64,000 nucleotides of DNA from Streptomyces pyxinae (GCF_024756275.1 NZ_JANUGQ010000012.1:124001-188000), one strand, 5' to 3'. Counted from the first letter of the stretch, positions 15,045 to 25,772 are shown. Notes: generated by a model not told the origin, from the letters alone. Made by a program: numbers and translations.

Positions 15045-15710
15045 TCAGCGCCGGGTCGGGGCCAGGGCCGGCTCCAGGTCCACGTCCGCCCAGCGGGTGC
15101 CGACACCGGTCAGGGTGACCACCCGGTGGTCGTCGCCGTGCGCTTCCCGGCCGTCCGCGCCGTCCCCGTCCCCGCCGGGCTCGCCCACCACCCGGTCGAT
15201 CACCACGTGCAGCCGGTCGTCCGACAGCTCCTCCACCTTGCCGTCGCCCCACTCCACGACCACCACCGATTCGGGCAGTGAGACATCCAGGTCGAGGTCC
15301 TCCATCTCGTCCAGACCGCCACCCAGTCGGTAGGCGTCCACATGCACCAGCGCGGGCCCGTCGCCCAGCGGCGGGTGCACCCGGGCGATGACGAAGGTCG
15401 GCGAGGTCACCGCGCCCCGGACGCCCAGGCCCTCCCCGAGCCCCCGGGTCAGGGTGGTCTTGCCGGCACCCAGCTCGCCGGTGAGCAGCACCAGGTCGCC
15501 CGGCCGGAGCAGTCCGGCCAGTGCCCGGCCCAGGGCCAGGGTCTCCTCGGCGGAGTTCAGGGTCAGCCGGGCGGAGACGACGCCCCCGGCGGGCACGGGC
15601 GCCGGGGACGCGGCCGGCACCGGCGGGACGGAGGACACGGGGGGTGTCGGGGCCGCCGGGGAGACGGGCGGGGCGGCGGAGTCAGGGGCGGGGCTGTGCG
15701 GTGCTTCCAT
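15045..15710 (-). CDS. tsaE: tRNA t6A synthesis ATPase TsaE
   Basis: 221 residues. Walker A GELGAGKTT (78-86, K84), switch-like SPTFVIARVH near 110, DAYRL near 137 and VVVVEWGDG near 160 define the family. TsaE hydrolyses ATP to reset the TsaBD complex. A proline/alanine/serine extension of about 43 residues precedes the domain, and a gap-like acidic loop (GGDGDGADGREAHGDDH) lies near the C-terminus. The ATG lies inside the last 29 bases of the preceding hydrolase gene, so the two are translationally linked. Confidence 0.92.
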   Translation of the reverse strand: MEAPHSPAPDSAAPPVSPAAPTPPVSSVPPVPAASPAPVPAGGVVSARLTLNSAEETLALGRALAGLLRPGDLVLLTGELGAGKTTLTRGLGEGLGVRGAVTSPTFVIARVHPPLGDGPALVHVDAYRLGGGLDEMEDLDLDVSLPESVVVVEWGDGKVEELSDDRLHVVIDRVVGEPGGDGDGADGREAHGDDHRVVTLTGVGTRWADVDLEPALAPTRR

Positions 15711-17043
15711 ACGCCCCAACGGTAGCCGCTGCCGGTACGGCACCCACCCGGGCCAGCAGCTCCGCCAGCCGGCCGGTCACCGCCTCGGGGTGCTCCAGCA
15801 TCACCAGATGGCCGGCGTCGGGGACCAGGACCAGCTCGGCGTCCGGGAGCAGCCTCGCTATGGCCTCGGTGTGCGAGCTGGGCGTGACCAGGTCCTTCTC
15901 CCCCGCCAGGGCGAGCACCGGCACCTCCGTGAAGACGCGCAGCGCCCCGGCCTTGTCGTGCTCGGTGAAGGCGGGGTAGAACTCCGCGACCACGTCGATC
16001 GGAGTGGCCTCGATCATCCGTTCCGCGAACCGGGCGACCGCCGGGTCGACCTCCCGCGAGGAGAACGAGTAGCGCTTGACCACCCCGGCGAACAGGTCGG
16101 CGGTGGCCCGGCGCCCCCGCTCGACCAGCTCCGCCTGGGAGCCGAGCGCCCGGAGCACCCCGGGGAGCACCCGGCGTACGGCGCTGACGCCCGCCGCCGG
16201 GAGCCCGAAGTTCACCTCCCCGAGATGTCCGCAGGAGGTGCCGACGAAGGCCACCCCGACCACCCGCTCCCGGATCAGCTCCGGGTACTGGTCGGCCAGC
16301 GCCATCACCGTCATGCCGCCCATGGAGTGCCCGACCAGCACCAGCGGCCCCTCGGGCGCGGCGGCGTCTATGACCGCCTTGAGGTCGCGGCCGAGCTGGT
16401 CGATGGAGACCGGCACCCGCTCCGGGCCGCACTGGGCGGCGCCGCGCTCGGAACGGCCGTGCGAGCGCTGGTCCCAGTGGACCGTGCGCACCAACCCGCG
16501 CAGGGCGGCCCGCTGGAAGTGCCAGGAGTCCTGGTTGAGGCAGTAGCCGTGGCTGAAGACCACGGTGACCGGCGCGGGCCGCCGCCGGCCGAAGAGCCGC
16601 CGCCGCCCGCCGGAGCCGGCCGCTCCGGCGGACCCGGCGGCGGCCTTGCTGCCCTTGCTGCCCTTGCTGCCCTTGGTGCCCTTGGTGGAGCTGGCGCCCT
16701 CGGAGACCCCGGTGGCCCTGGTGGCCGCGGAGACCGCAGCGACCCCGGAGACCGCATTGATCTCATCGATCTCGTAGTACAGCCCGGTGCCGTCGTCGGC
16801 GACCGCCCGGCCGGGGGTGCCGCGCAGGCCCCCGTACGGCCCGGCCGCGTCCAGCGCCAGCCGGGCCCTGCGGCGTATTCCGCGCCCCACGGTGAGCCGC
16901 TCCAGGGCGACTCCGGCGGCGGCGCCCGCCGCTATCACGCCCACCGCGGCCCCGGCGAAGCCCGCCCGGCGCCAGGTGCCGGCGGCGGCCTCCGTCACGG
17001 CGGCCACGGCCGCCTGTTCCGCGCTGGTCTCGGTCACGGTCAC
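15682..17043 (-). CDS. Alpha/beta hydrolase, membrane-anchored
   Basis: 453 residues. An N-terminal hydrophobic segment (about 25-47) suggests membrane anchoring, followed by a basic low-complexity stretch with KGTKGSKGSKGSK (near 120-133) encoded by 9-bp repeats. The hydrolase fold has HGY oxyanion region, nucleophile elbow GHSMGG, acid in GEKDLVTP and histidine in DAGHLVMLEHP. The substrate is unknown; the gene is regularly found between alr and tsaE in actinomycetes. GTG start overlaps the alr stop by four bases (GTGA), so alr - hydrolase - tsaE is one translationally coupled unit. Confidence 0.88.
   Translation of the reverse strand: MTVTETSAEQAAVAAVTEAAAGTWRRAGFAGAAVGVIAAGAAAGVALERLTVGRGIRRRARLALDAAGPYGGLRGTPGRAVADDGTGLYYEIDEINAVSGVAAVSAATRATGVSEGASSTKGTKGSKGSKGSKAAAGSAGAAGSGGRRRLFGRRRPAPVTVVFSHGYCLNQDSWHFQRAALRGLVRTVHWDQRSHGRSERGAAQCGPERVPVSIDQLGRDLKAVIDAAAPEGPLVLVGHSMGGMTVMALADQYPELIRERVVGVAFVGTSCGHLGEVNFGLPAAGVSAVRRVLPGVLRALGSQAELVERGRRATADLFAGVVKRYSFSSREVDPAVARFAERMIEATPIDVVAEFYPAFTEHDKAGALRVFTEVPVLALAGEKDLVTPSSHTEAIARLLPDAELVLVPDAGHLVMLEHPEAVTGRLAELLARVGAVPAAATVGAYGSTAQPRP
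16643..16690. repeat. 9-bp coding repeat in the hydrolase gene
   Basis: Five copies of CTTGCTGCC / CTTGGTGCC in tandem. On the coding strand this gives the Lys-Gly-Ser / Lys-Gly-Thr repeat located between the membrane segment and the catalytic domain. Confidence 0.75.
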
Positions 17044-18215
17044 GCCTCCCCGGTCCGCCCGGCCTCCGCCGACGCGTTCTTATGGACCCGTGGTACCCGC
17101 GATCCGACGCGAGTCACGATCTCGTACGCGATCGTGTCCGCCGCCCGTGCCCAGTCCTCGGCCGTCGGCTCGCCGTCGTCGCCCGGTCCGAAGAGCACCG
17201 CCCGCTCCCCCGGCGCCGGGGTGTCGCCGTGCAGATCCACCACGAACTGGTCCATCGCGACCCGCCCGGCCACCGTGCGGACCTTGCCGCCGGCCAGCAC
17301 CGGGCCCCGGCCCGAGGCGTTGCGGGGCACCCCGTCGGCGTACCCGACCGGAACCAGGCCCAGGGTCGTGGGGTGCTCGGTGACGTAGTGGTGGCCGTAG
17401 CTCACCCCGTGGCCGGCCGGGGCCTGCTTGACCAGGGCCAGCGCGGCGGAGAGCCGCATCACCGGGCGCAGCCCGAAGTCGGCGGGGGTGCCCAGCTCGG
17501 GGCCGGGCGAGATCCCGTACATCGCGATCCCGGTCCGGACCAGGTCGAAGTGGGTCTCCGGCAGGGTCAGGGTGGCGGGCGAATTGGCGATGTGCCGCAC
17601 CTCCGGCTCGGCGCCGGCCGCCTCGGCCTGGCCGACCATGGTGCGGAAGGCGGCGAGCTGGACCGCGATGGAGGGGTGGCCGGGCTCGTCGGCGCAGGCG
17701 AAGTGCGACCAGAGGCCGACGATCCGCAGCTCGCCCCCGGCCTGGGCCTTCAGCGCCGCGCCGACCAGATCGGGCCAGTCGGCGGGCTGGCAGCCGTTGC
17801 GGCCGAGCCCGGTGTCGGCCTTGAGGTGCACCCGGGCGGGGCGGCCGGCCGCGCGGGCGGCGGCGACCACCTCGTCGAGCGCCCAGCGGCCGCTGACCGA
17901 GACGTCGATGTCCGCCTCGATGGCCTCCCGCCAGGGGTCGCCGGGCGTCCACAGCCAGCAGAGCAGCGGCGCGTCGAGACCGGCGGCACGCAGGGCCAGT
18001 GCCTCCTGCGGCAGCGCCGTACCGAGCCAGGACGCCCCGGCCGCCAGCGCCTCCCGCGCGCAGGGCACGGCGCCGTGGCCGTACGCGTCGGCCTTGACGA
18101 CGGCCATGACCTGAGTGCCGGGCGCCACCCGGGCCCGCAGGGCACGGACGTTGGCGCGCAGGGCGCCGAGGTCGATCTCGGCGCGGGCGCGGAGGGGCTC
18201 TGGTGTCTCGCTCAT
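17040..18215 (-). CDS. alr: Alanine racemase
   Basis: 391 residues, PLP barrel with the Schiff-base lysine K41 in AVVKADAYGHG, SHFACAD near 206, and the AMYGISPG segment carrying the catalytic tyrosine near 274. It makes D-alanine for peptidoglycan. The frame remains open to 19067 upstream, but residues before the ATG at 18215 are low-complexity. GACACT ends 7 nt before that ATG, suggesting a leaderless start. It heads the unit alr - hydrolase - tsaE. Confidence 0.95.
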   Translation of the reverse strand: MSETPEPLRARAEIDLGALRANVRALRARVAPGTQVMAVVKADAYGHGAVPCAREALAAGASWLGTALPQEALALRAAGLDAPLLCWLWTPGDPWREAIEADIDVSVSGRWALDEVVAAARAAGRPARVHLKADTGLGRNGCQPADWPDLVGAALKAQAGGELRIVGLWSHFACADEPGHPSIAVQLAAFRTMVGQAEAAGAEPEVRHIANSPATLTLPETHFDLVRTGIAMYGISPGPELGTPADFGLRPVMRLSAALALVKQAPAGHGVSYGHHYVTEHPTTLGLVPVGYADGVPRNASGRGPVLAGGKVRTVAGRVAMDQFVVDLHGDTPAPGERAVLFGPGDDGEPTAEDWARAADTIAYEIVTRVGSRVPRVHKNASAEAGRTGEA

Positions 18216-19349
18216 CGCGCTCAGTGTCTCAGGTGCCGCCGCGCGCCCGGGCCGACCGCGCCTGTCGCCCCGGTCACGCCCCGGCCGCCACATCGCCCGG
18301 CCGTGCACGGCCCCGGGCCGGAGGCGTACCGGCCCCGGAGACCGGAGGGCCCCGGACGGTACGGCTCCGAACCCGCCGGACGGCCCCGGTACCGGCCGCT
18401 CACGCCCCGCTCGGTGCCGAGGCGTTCGGGCACCGAGCGGGGCCCCGGACGCGTACGGCTCACGCCCCCACCGGTACGCGCGGACGCGTACGAGCTCCGC
18501 GTCCGGAGGACGCCCCGGTCCTGCCCGCCCCGGAGGCCGACAGGCCCGCGTCGGGCGTCCCGAACGGCCCGGGTCCCGCACCGGCGACCACCCGTACGTG
18601 TGCGGTTCCGAGCCCGACCGGCACGCGCGGAGGCATACGGGCCCGCATCGTGCGGGCGCGCCGAGCGGTACGGATCTCCGCCCTCCCGGAGGCGTACCGG
18701 CTACGCGTCGGGCGGCCGCCCGGCCACATACGGCTTCCGGCCCCGCCGGCGTCCGAACGGCATCCGGGTCCCGGGCCCGGCGGGTACCTCGGAGACGTAC
18801 GGCTCCCGTCCCGGGCACGCACCGCCCCCAACCGTGCGGACACCGCAGACGACACGGGCCCCGCAGCGGTGGGCGGCTGCCCGCAGCCAGGTACGGCTCA
18901 CGCCCCGGTCGCCCCCGGAGGCGCACTGCCCCGGGTCCGGCGGACGCCCCCGACGGCACTGCCCGGGCCCGGGAGCGAACGGGCCCGAGTCGGCCGGGCG
19001 TGCCCGCCGGTACGGGCCCCGCACCGGCGGGCACTCCGGAAACGCACTGCCCCGAGCCCGATGGCACGGCCGGAGGCGTACGGGCTCCGCCCCGTCAGCC
19101 GCACACCCCGTCAACAGCCGCCCGGCTCCCGCCCGGGCGCGGATCGACGCCGGCCGTCCGGCCCGGCCGGGCTCGGGGCGCGCCGTCCGGTCCGCCCCGG
19201 CCTCGTCCGGTCACCGGAGGCACATGGCTGTCAGGCACCCGGCCCCGCCCGGTCACCGGAGGAGGCCGGATGAGGCCGTCGGGCGCCCGGCGCCGGGGGC
19301 GTGCGCCTCCGGTGATCGCCCGGGCCCCGGCGGCCACCGCGCCGTCCCG
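18216..19349. repeat. 1.1-kb gene-free, repeat-rich spacer upstream of alr
   Basis: The largest gene-free stretch in the window. It consists of many imperfect copies of a motif around GGAGGCGTACGGGCTCCG (for example near 18320, 18345, 18450, 18690, 18795 and 19073), interspersed with CCCCGGAG and GTACGG. Long frames exist in all six directions but none resembles a protein. It should contain the alr promoter at its left end. A 15-bp-stem hairpin lies at 18404-18443, and CCGGTCACCGGAGG repeats at 19207-19220 and 19249-19262. Confidence 0.7.
18404..18443. terminator. Long perfect hairpin upstream of alr
   Basis: Arms GCCCCGCTCGGTGCC (18404-18418) and GGCACCGAGCGGGGC (18429-18443), 15 perfect pairs and a 10-base loop, about 190 bp before alr. 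It could stop read-through from nnrD, whose stop is 900 bp away, or be an independent regulatory structure. Confidence 0.5.
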
Positions 19350-20825
19350 TCAGTCGCCCGGCTCCGTTCCCGCGACGTCCCGCCACGCCGCCGGCAGCGC
19401 GTCCGCCACGTCCAGCGCGGCGACCGGCGCTCCCCGGGCGGCGCGGCGGGCGGCCAGGCCGTGCAGGTAGGCACCGGCCGATGCGGCGTCCCGGGGGGCG
19501 AGGCCGGCGGCCAGCAGGGAGCCGGTCAGCCCGGAGAGGACGTCCCCACTGCCGGCCGTCGCCAGCCAGGGCGTACCGGTCGGGTTCACCCGCACCGCGC
19601 CACCGGAGGCCGGGCCGTCGCCACCGGCACCGGGGCCGGGCGGGGGCGCGGCCACCAGCGTCGTGGAACCCTTCAGCAGCACCGTCGCCCCGAACCGCGC
19701 GGCCAGCTCCCGCACCGCCGCCAGCCGCCCGGCCTCGACCCGCTCCCGGGAGGTGCCCAGCAGCTGCGCGGCCTCCCCGGCGTGCGGGGTGAGCACCGTC
19801 GGGGCCGGCCGGCTCCGCACCGCCTCCGGGTCCAGCAGCCCGAGCCCGTCGGCGTCGACGAGTACCGGCACCTCGGCCGCCAGCACCTCGTCCAGGCCCG
19901 GGGTGTCACCGAGCCCCGGGCCGATCACCCAGGCCTGCACCCGCCCCGCCTCGCCCGGCGGCCCCTCGTGGACCAGGGTCTCCGGGAAGCGCGCCAGCAC
20001 CTCGTCCCGGGCCGGTCCGACGTACCGCACGGCCCCGGCGCCGCCCCGCAGCGCGCCCGCGACGGCCAGCACGGCGGCGCCCGGGTAGCGCTTCGAGCCG
20101 GCCACCACCCCGACCACGCCCCGGCCGTACTTGTCGCTCTCGGCGGCCGGCGCCGGCAGCAGCCCGGCCACATCGGCGTGCTGGAGCGCCTCAAGGTCCG
20201 GCTCGCCGGGCAGTTCCAGACCGATGCCGACCAGCCGCACCGCCCCTGCGTACTCCCGGGCCGGGTCCACCAGGAGGCCCGGCTTGTACGCGCCGAAGGT
20301 CACCGTGGCGTCCGCCCGTACCGCCTCGCCGGCCACCTCCCCGGTGTCGGCCGCCACCCCGCTCGGCAGGTCCACCGCCACCAGCACCGCGCCGGACTCC
20401 CGGGCGGCCCGCACCAGCGGCACCGCCTCCGGGCGCAGTCCGCCGTGCCCGCCGATCCCGGTGATGCCGTCCAGCACCAGATCGGCCCGGGCCAGCGCCG
20501 CGTACGGGTCGTCCGCCACCCGGCCGCCGGCCCGGAGCAGCGCGGCGAGCCCGGCCTCATGGACCCGGGAGCCGAGCCGTACCACCGTCACCCCCGCGCC
20601 GCGCCGGGCCAGCCGGACACCCGCGTAGAGCGCGTCACCGCCGTTGTCCCCGCTGCCGGCCAGCACCACGATCCGGGCGCCGGAGACCCGGCCCCGCCCC
20701 AGCAACCCGGCGCAGGCGGCGGCCAGTCCGGCGGCCGCCCGGTCCATCAGTGCCCCGGGCGGCAGCTTCGCCATGAGCGCGGCCTCGGCGGCCCGTACGG
20801 TCTCGATACGGTAAGCGGTACGCAT
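19350..20825 (-). CDS. nnrD: Bifunctional NAD(P)H-hydrate epimerase / ADP-dependent dehydratase
   Basis: 491 residues with both repair domains. The N-terminal epimerase (about 1-210) has GSGDNGGDALYAG near 55-67 and VAVDLPSGV. The C-terminal dehydratase (about 225-491) has KYGRGVVGVVAGSKRYPGAA, TPHAGE and GSGDVLSGLTG (the GTGDVL-type motif). Together they repair damaged NADHX/NADPHX. The ATG at 20825 has GGAGGG upstream. It is 149 bp downstream of acpS on the same strand, in the order glmS - acpS - nnrD - alr typical of actinobacteria. Confidence 0.93.
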   Translation of the reverse strand: MRTAYRIETVRAAEAALMAKLPPGALMDRAAAGLAAACAGLLGRGRVSGARIVVLAGSGDNGGDALYAGVRLARRGAGVTVVRLGSRVHEAGLAALLRAGGRVADDPYAALARADLVLDGITGIGGHGGLRPEAVPLVRAARESGAVLVAVDLPSGVAADTGEVAGEAVRADATVTFGAYKPGLLVDPAREYAGAVRLVGIGLELPGEPDLEALQHADVAGLLPAPAAESDKYGRGVVGVVAGSKRYPGAAVLAVAGALRGGAGAVRYVGPARDEVLARFPETLVHEGPPGEAGRVQAWVIGPGLGDTPGLDEVLAAEVPVLVDADGLGLLDPEAVRSRPAPTVLTPHAGEAAQLLGTSRERVEAGRLAAVRELAARFGATVLLKGSTTLVAAPPPGPGAGGDGPASGGAVRVNPTGTPWLATAGSGDVLSGLTGSLLAAGLAPRDAASAGAYLHGLAARRAARGAPVAALDVADALPAAWRDVAGTEPGD

Positions 20826-20974
20826 GGCCCCCACCCTCCGCGATCACACCGCCCCGCGCCACCCCACCCCCGGCGTCACCCCATCCGGGCGTCGGCCCGT
20901 CCCGGCGCCGGGCCGCCGAGGGAACGAGAAGGCCACCACCGGAACGGCGAAGTCACCACCGGCCGGGGAGTCCC

Positions 20975-21343
20975 TCACCCCTCCGCGATCACCACCGCCG
21001 AGGCCACTCCCGCGTCATGACTGAGCGACACATGCCAGTGCCGTACGCCCAGTTCGGCGGCGCGGGCGGCGACCGTGCCGATGACCCGCAGCCGGGGGCG
21101 GCCGTTCTCCTCCACGTACACCTCGGCGTCCGTCCAGAGCAGCCCGGGCGGCGCGCCCAGCGCCTTGGCCAGCGCCTCCTTGGCGGCGAACCGCACCGCC
21201 AGGGAGGCCGTACCGCGCCGCTCGCCGCTGGGCAGCAGCAGTTCGCCCGGGACGAAGAGCCGCTTCAGCAGCCCCGGTGTCCGCTCCAGCGACTGGCCGA
21301 ACCGGTCGATCTCGGCCACGTCGATCCCCACCCCGATGATCAT
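20975..21343 (-). CDS. acpS: Holo-[acyl-carrier-protein] synthase
   Basis: 122 residues with the two AcpS signatures GVGIDVAEIDR (Mg and CoA binding, 4-14) and RFAAKEALAKALG (51-63). It transfers 4'-phosphopantetheine from CoA to acyl carrier proteins. GGAG Shine-Dalgarno before the ATG. It lies 57 bp downstream of glmS and is probably co-transcribed. Confidence 0.95.
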   Translation of the reverse strand: MIIGVGIDVAEIDRFGQSLERTPGLLKRLFVPGELLLPSGERRGTASLAVRFAAKEALAKALGAPPGLLWTDAEVYVEENGRPRLRVIGTVAARAAELGVRHWHVSLSHDAGVASAVVIAEG

Positions 21344-21400
21344 CTCTTCACTCCGTCGTTCTGTTCACTGCCGTTCTGATCACTCCGGTGCCGGTTCCGT

Positions 21401-23248
<1,848 letters not shown>

Positions 23249-23254
23249 GTCGGC

Positions 23255-23260
23255 AGCCTA
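23255..23260 (-). promoter_or_regulatory. Putative -10 of glmS (TAGGCT)
   Basis: TAGGCT on the minus strand, ending 6 nt before the glmS ATG with no Shine-Dalgarno. Same hexamer and spacing as at tsaB. Confidence 0.45.
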
Positions 23261-23475
23261 CGGGCAGGGCCCGCGCGTCCCGGTGAGCCGCACGCGGCCC
23301 CTGGCGCGTTCCCGCCGACCGGACGCGCCCGGCGGGCGCCGGGGTGCCCGGACCGGCCGCACGCGCCCCCGCTGGGTCCCCGGGGCGGCCGGACCGGCCC
23401 GGAGGCCCGGGGCGACCGGGCAGCCCCGTCCCCGGGCCGGGAGCGGACCGGGGACGGTCCGGAGCGGACCCGGTG

Positions 23476-24306
23476 TCAGCCGAGCTTCTTCACCTGGGCG
23501 TCGACGACGGCGGTCGGCATCGGGAAGTCCTTGCCGTTGGCGGCCGAGGCCAGGTTGATGGCCGTGAAGGAGGCGAGCACCGCGCCCTTGCGCACGGCGA
23601 CGACCTTCATCGGCATCGGGCTGCCCTCCTGATCGACCGTCACCGTCCAGGCGGCGGCCTCGTCGCCGCCGGTGATCTCGGCCTTCTCGACCTTGGACAC
23701 CTTCTGCGGGGACTTGTCGGCGGCACCGGTGAAGCCACCGGCGCAGGCGGTGGCGGCGGTGCGGACGGCCGCGAACGCGTCGGCGGCGCCGTTGCCCTCG
23801 TACGAGGAGAGCGTGACGTTGACCGCGGTGGTGGAGAGCATCGCGGCCATCGCCTTCTGCACCTCCGCGTCCGACATCTTGGCCATGTCCTTGGCGGCGG
23901 GCTGCTTCGGCTTGGCCGAGCCGTCCTCGGCGGCCTGGCGCTTGACGGTGGCACCGGGCTTCCCGGGCGAGGCGGTGGCCACCAGCTCGGCGAGCGGCTC
24001 ACAGGCGGGCTTGTCGGCGGTGACCCCGGCGGCGGACATCTTGTCGACCTCCGGCGACTTCTGGACCGTGTAGCCCTTGAGGTCGCCCTGGGCCAGTACG
24101 AGCTTCTCCAGCTCGGCGGCGGGGAGTGCCTTCCCCGTGCCCCCGGCGGCCGGGGCGGCGGTGGCCGCCTTGTCCCCGCCCTTGCCCTGGTCGGCGGCCT
24201 TGTCGCCGGAGGCCCCGGAGTCCGAGGAACCGCAGGCGGTGGCCAGCACGGCCAGGGAGACGGCCGCGGCGGCGAGGGCGGAACGGCGGATGACGGTGGA
24301 TCGCAT
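23476..24306 (-). CDS. Secreted lipoprotein of unknown function
   Basis: 276 residues: signal peptide with lipobox LATAC (C25), a Gly/Ala/Lys linker to about 58, and a mature domain beginning ALPAAELEKLVLAQGDLKGYTV, a pattern common in streptomycete sensor-domain-like lipoproteins. It has two cysteines (near 102 and 199) that could pair. Substrate or partner unknown. It is divergent from coaA across a 459-bp repeat-rich spacer and convergent with nothing; glmS lies downstream on the same strand with 227 bp between. Confidence 0.85.
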   Translation of the reverse strand: MRSTVIRRSALAAAAVSLAVLATACGSSDSGASGDKAADQGKGGDKAATAAPAAGGTGKALPAAELEKLVLAQGDLKGYTVQKSPEVDKMSAAGVTADKPACEPLAELVATASPGKPGATVKRQAAEDGSAKPKQPAAKDMAKMSDAEVQKAMAAMLSTTAVNVTLSSYEGNGAADAFAAVRTAATACAGGFTGAADKSPQKVSKVEKAEITGGDEAAAWTVTVDQEGSPMPMKVVAVRKGAVLASFTAINLASAANGKDFPMPTAVVDAQVKKLG

Positions 24307-24765
24307 GGCCCAACTTTCTGTGTACAGACTGTGAGCACCATAGGCGGATCAGCCATAGACCTGATCATGTATGTCAGGTTCCGGTGCGGGACCGTGACGA
24401 CTTCGTGATCATCACCCCACAAGGCCCCGGGAAACCGCGCCCGCACCCCGCCCGGCCGGCCCCGCACGGATCCCCCGGACCGCCGCCGCACCCCGACCGA
24501 CCGAGCCCACACGGACCCCCCGGACCGCCGCCGCACCCCGACCGACCGGCCCGGCCGTACCCGTACGGCATCCCCGCCACCACGCCCGTACGGAGCCCCC
24601 GCCGCCACGTTCGCACGGAGCCCCCGCCACCACGCCCGTACGGGGCCCCGTCACCGCGTTCGTACGGAGCCCCCGCCGCCGTCCGGAAGGGTGCCGCCCC
24701 GGCGCGCGCTCCGGCGTGACCGAGCCCACCGCCCACGCCGCGGCCGCACCCCCGACAATGGCCTG
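24307..24765. repeat. Repeat-rich divergent spacer (lipoprotein / coaA)
   Basis: 459 bases. Two repeat families are visible. A unit of about 46 bp containing CCGGACCGCCGCCGCACCCC is present twice (about 24464-24555). A unit of about 24-25 bp beginning CGTACGGAGCCCCCGCC is present about four times (24588-24690). The lipoprotein end (24310-24400) is A+T-richer and holds its promoter; CCTGA/TCAGG inverted arms around 24360-24380 may be an operator. A 111-codon frame at 24384-24719 is a translation of the repeats and I do not accept it as a gene. Confidence 0.65.
24754..24759 (+). promoter_or_regulatory. Putative -10 of coaA (GACAAT)
   Basis: GACAAT ends 6 nt before the GTG of coaA. Nearly the same arrangement (CACAAT, 6 nt, GTG) precedes the methyltransferase gene at 9701. 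Confidence 0.4.
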
Positions 24766-25746
24766 GTGATCAGTCCGCCTCCTCCCACCCCCGCCCACCG
24801 CCGCGCGGAGACCACCCCGTACGTCGACCTCACCCGGTCCGAGTGGAGCGCGCTGCGGGACAAGACGCCGCTGCCGCTCACCGCCGAGGAGGTCGAGCGG
24901 CTGCGCGGGCTCGGGGACGTCATCGACCTGGACGAGGTCCGGGACATCTACCTCCCGCTCTCCCGGCTGCTCAACCTCTACGTCGGCGCCACCGACAATC
25001 TGCGCGGCGCGCTCAACACCTTCCTCGGGGAGCGGAGCGCCCAGCGCGGCACCCCGTTCGTCATAGGGGTGGCCGGCTCGGTCGCCGTCGGCAAGTCCAC
25101 CGTCGCCCGGCTGCTCCAGGCGCTGCTGGCCCGCTGGCCCGAGCATCCACGGGTGGAGCTGGTCACCACGGACGGCTTCCTGCTCCCGATGAAGGAGCTG
25201 AAGGAGCGGGGCCTGATGTCCCGCAAGGGCTTCCCGGAGTCGTACGACCGCCGGGCGCTCACCCGGTTCGTCGCCGACATCAAGGCCGGCAAGGACGAGG
25301 TGACCGCGCCGGTCTACTCGCACCTGATCTACGACATCGTGCCCGGCAGGCGGCTGACCGTACGCCGCCCGGACATCCTCATCGTGGAGGGCCTCAACGT
25401 CCTCCAGCCCGCGCTGCCCGGCAAGGACGGCCGTACCCGGGTCGGGCTCGCGGACTACTTCGACTTCTCGGTGTACGTGGACGCCCGCCCGGAGGACATC
25501 GAGTCCTGGTACCTCAACCGCTTCCGCAAGCTGCGGGCGACCGCGTTCCAGGACCCGTCCTCGTACTTCCGTAGGTACACCCAGGTCTCCGAGGAGGAGG
25601 CGCTGGAGTACGCCCGCACCATGTGGCGGACGATCAACAAGGTGAATCTGCTAGAGAACGTCGCCCCCACCCGGGGCCGGGCCACCCTGGTCGTCCGGAA
25701 GGGCCCGGACCACAAGGTCCAGCGCCTCTCGCTGCGCAAGCTCTGA
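24766..25746 (+). CDS. coaA: Type I pantothenate kinase
   Basis: 326 residues with the P-loop GVAGSVAVGKST (101-112), TTDGFLLP, GFPESYD and the SVYVDARPEDIESWYLNRF region of the CoaA family. It phosphorylates pantothenate, the first and usually regulated step of CoA synthesis, so it supplies the substrate of AcpS encoded nearby. The GTG at 24766 is chosen because the family start lies just before the ISPPPPTPAHRR lead-in and GACAAT precedes it by 6 nt. A DUF389 gene follows 54 bp downstream. Confidence 0.95.
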   Translation: MISPPPPTPAHRRAETTPYVDLTRSEWSALRDKTPLPLTAEEVERLRGLGDVIDLDEVRDIYLPLSRLLNLYVGATDNLRGALNTFLGERSAQRGTPFVIGVAGSVAVGKSTVARLLQALLARWPEHPRVELVTTDGFLLPMKELKERGLMSRKGFPESYDRRALTRFVADIKAGKDEVTAPVYSHLIYDIVPGRRLTVRRPDILIVEGLNVLQPALPGKDGRTRVGLADYFDFSVYVDARPEDIESWYLNRFRKLRATAFQDPSSYFRRYTQVSEEEALEYARTMWRTINKVNLLENVAPTRGRATLVVRKGPDHKVQRLSLRKL

Positions 25747-25772
25747 CCGACCGACCAGCTGACCGACCGACC
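25743..25772. repeat. GACC tetranucleotide repeat between coaA and DUF389 gene
   Basis: CTGACCGACCGACC occurs at 25743-25756 and 25759-25772, and further GACC units continue to 25786. The first copy includes the coaA stop codon. Confidence 0.7.

Noticed and set aside
18216..19067. N-terminal extension of alr (to 675 codons)
   Set aside because: The added sequence is translation of intergenic repeats; the family start is the ATG at 18215 with a -10-like hexamer 7 nt upstream.
17082..21020. 1312-codon plus-strand frame
   Set aside because: Antisense to alr and nnrD and spans the repeat desert; composition is repeats and antisense codon bias.
23249..23475. glmS ribozyme or riboswitch upstream of glmS
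   Set aside because: The -10-like TAGGCT ends 6 nt before the ATG, leaving no room for a leader, and no ribozyme-like core is seen.
24464..24690. Possible CRISPR-like array
   Set aside because: Repeats are adjacent, imperfect and of two lengths with no unique spacers; no cas genes.
24384..24719. 111-codon proline-rich frame
   Set aside because: Direct translation of two repeat families, no Shine-Dalgarno, and lies in a divergent promoter spacer.
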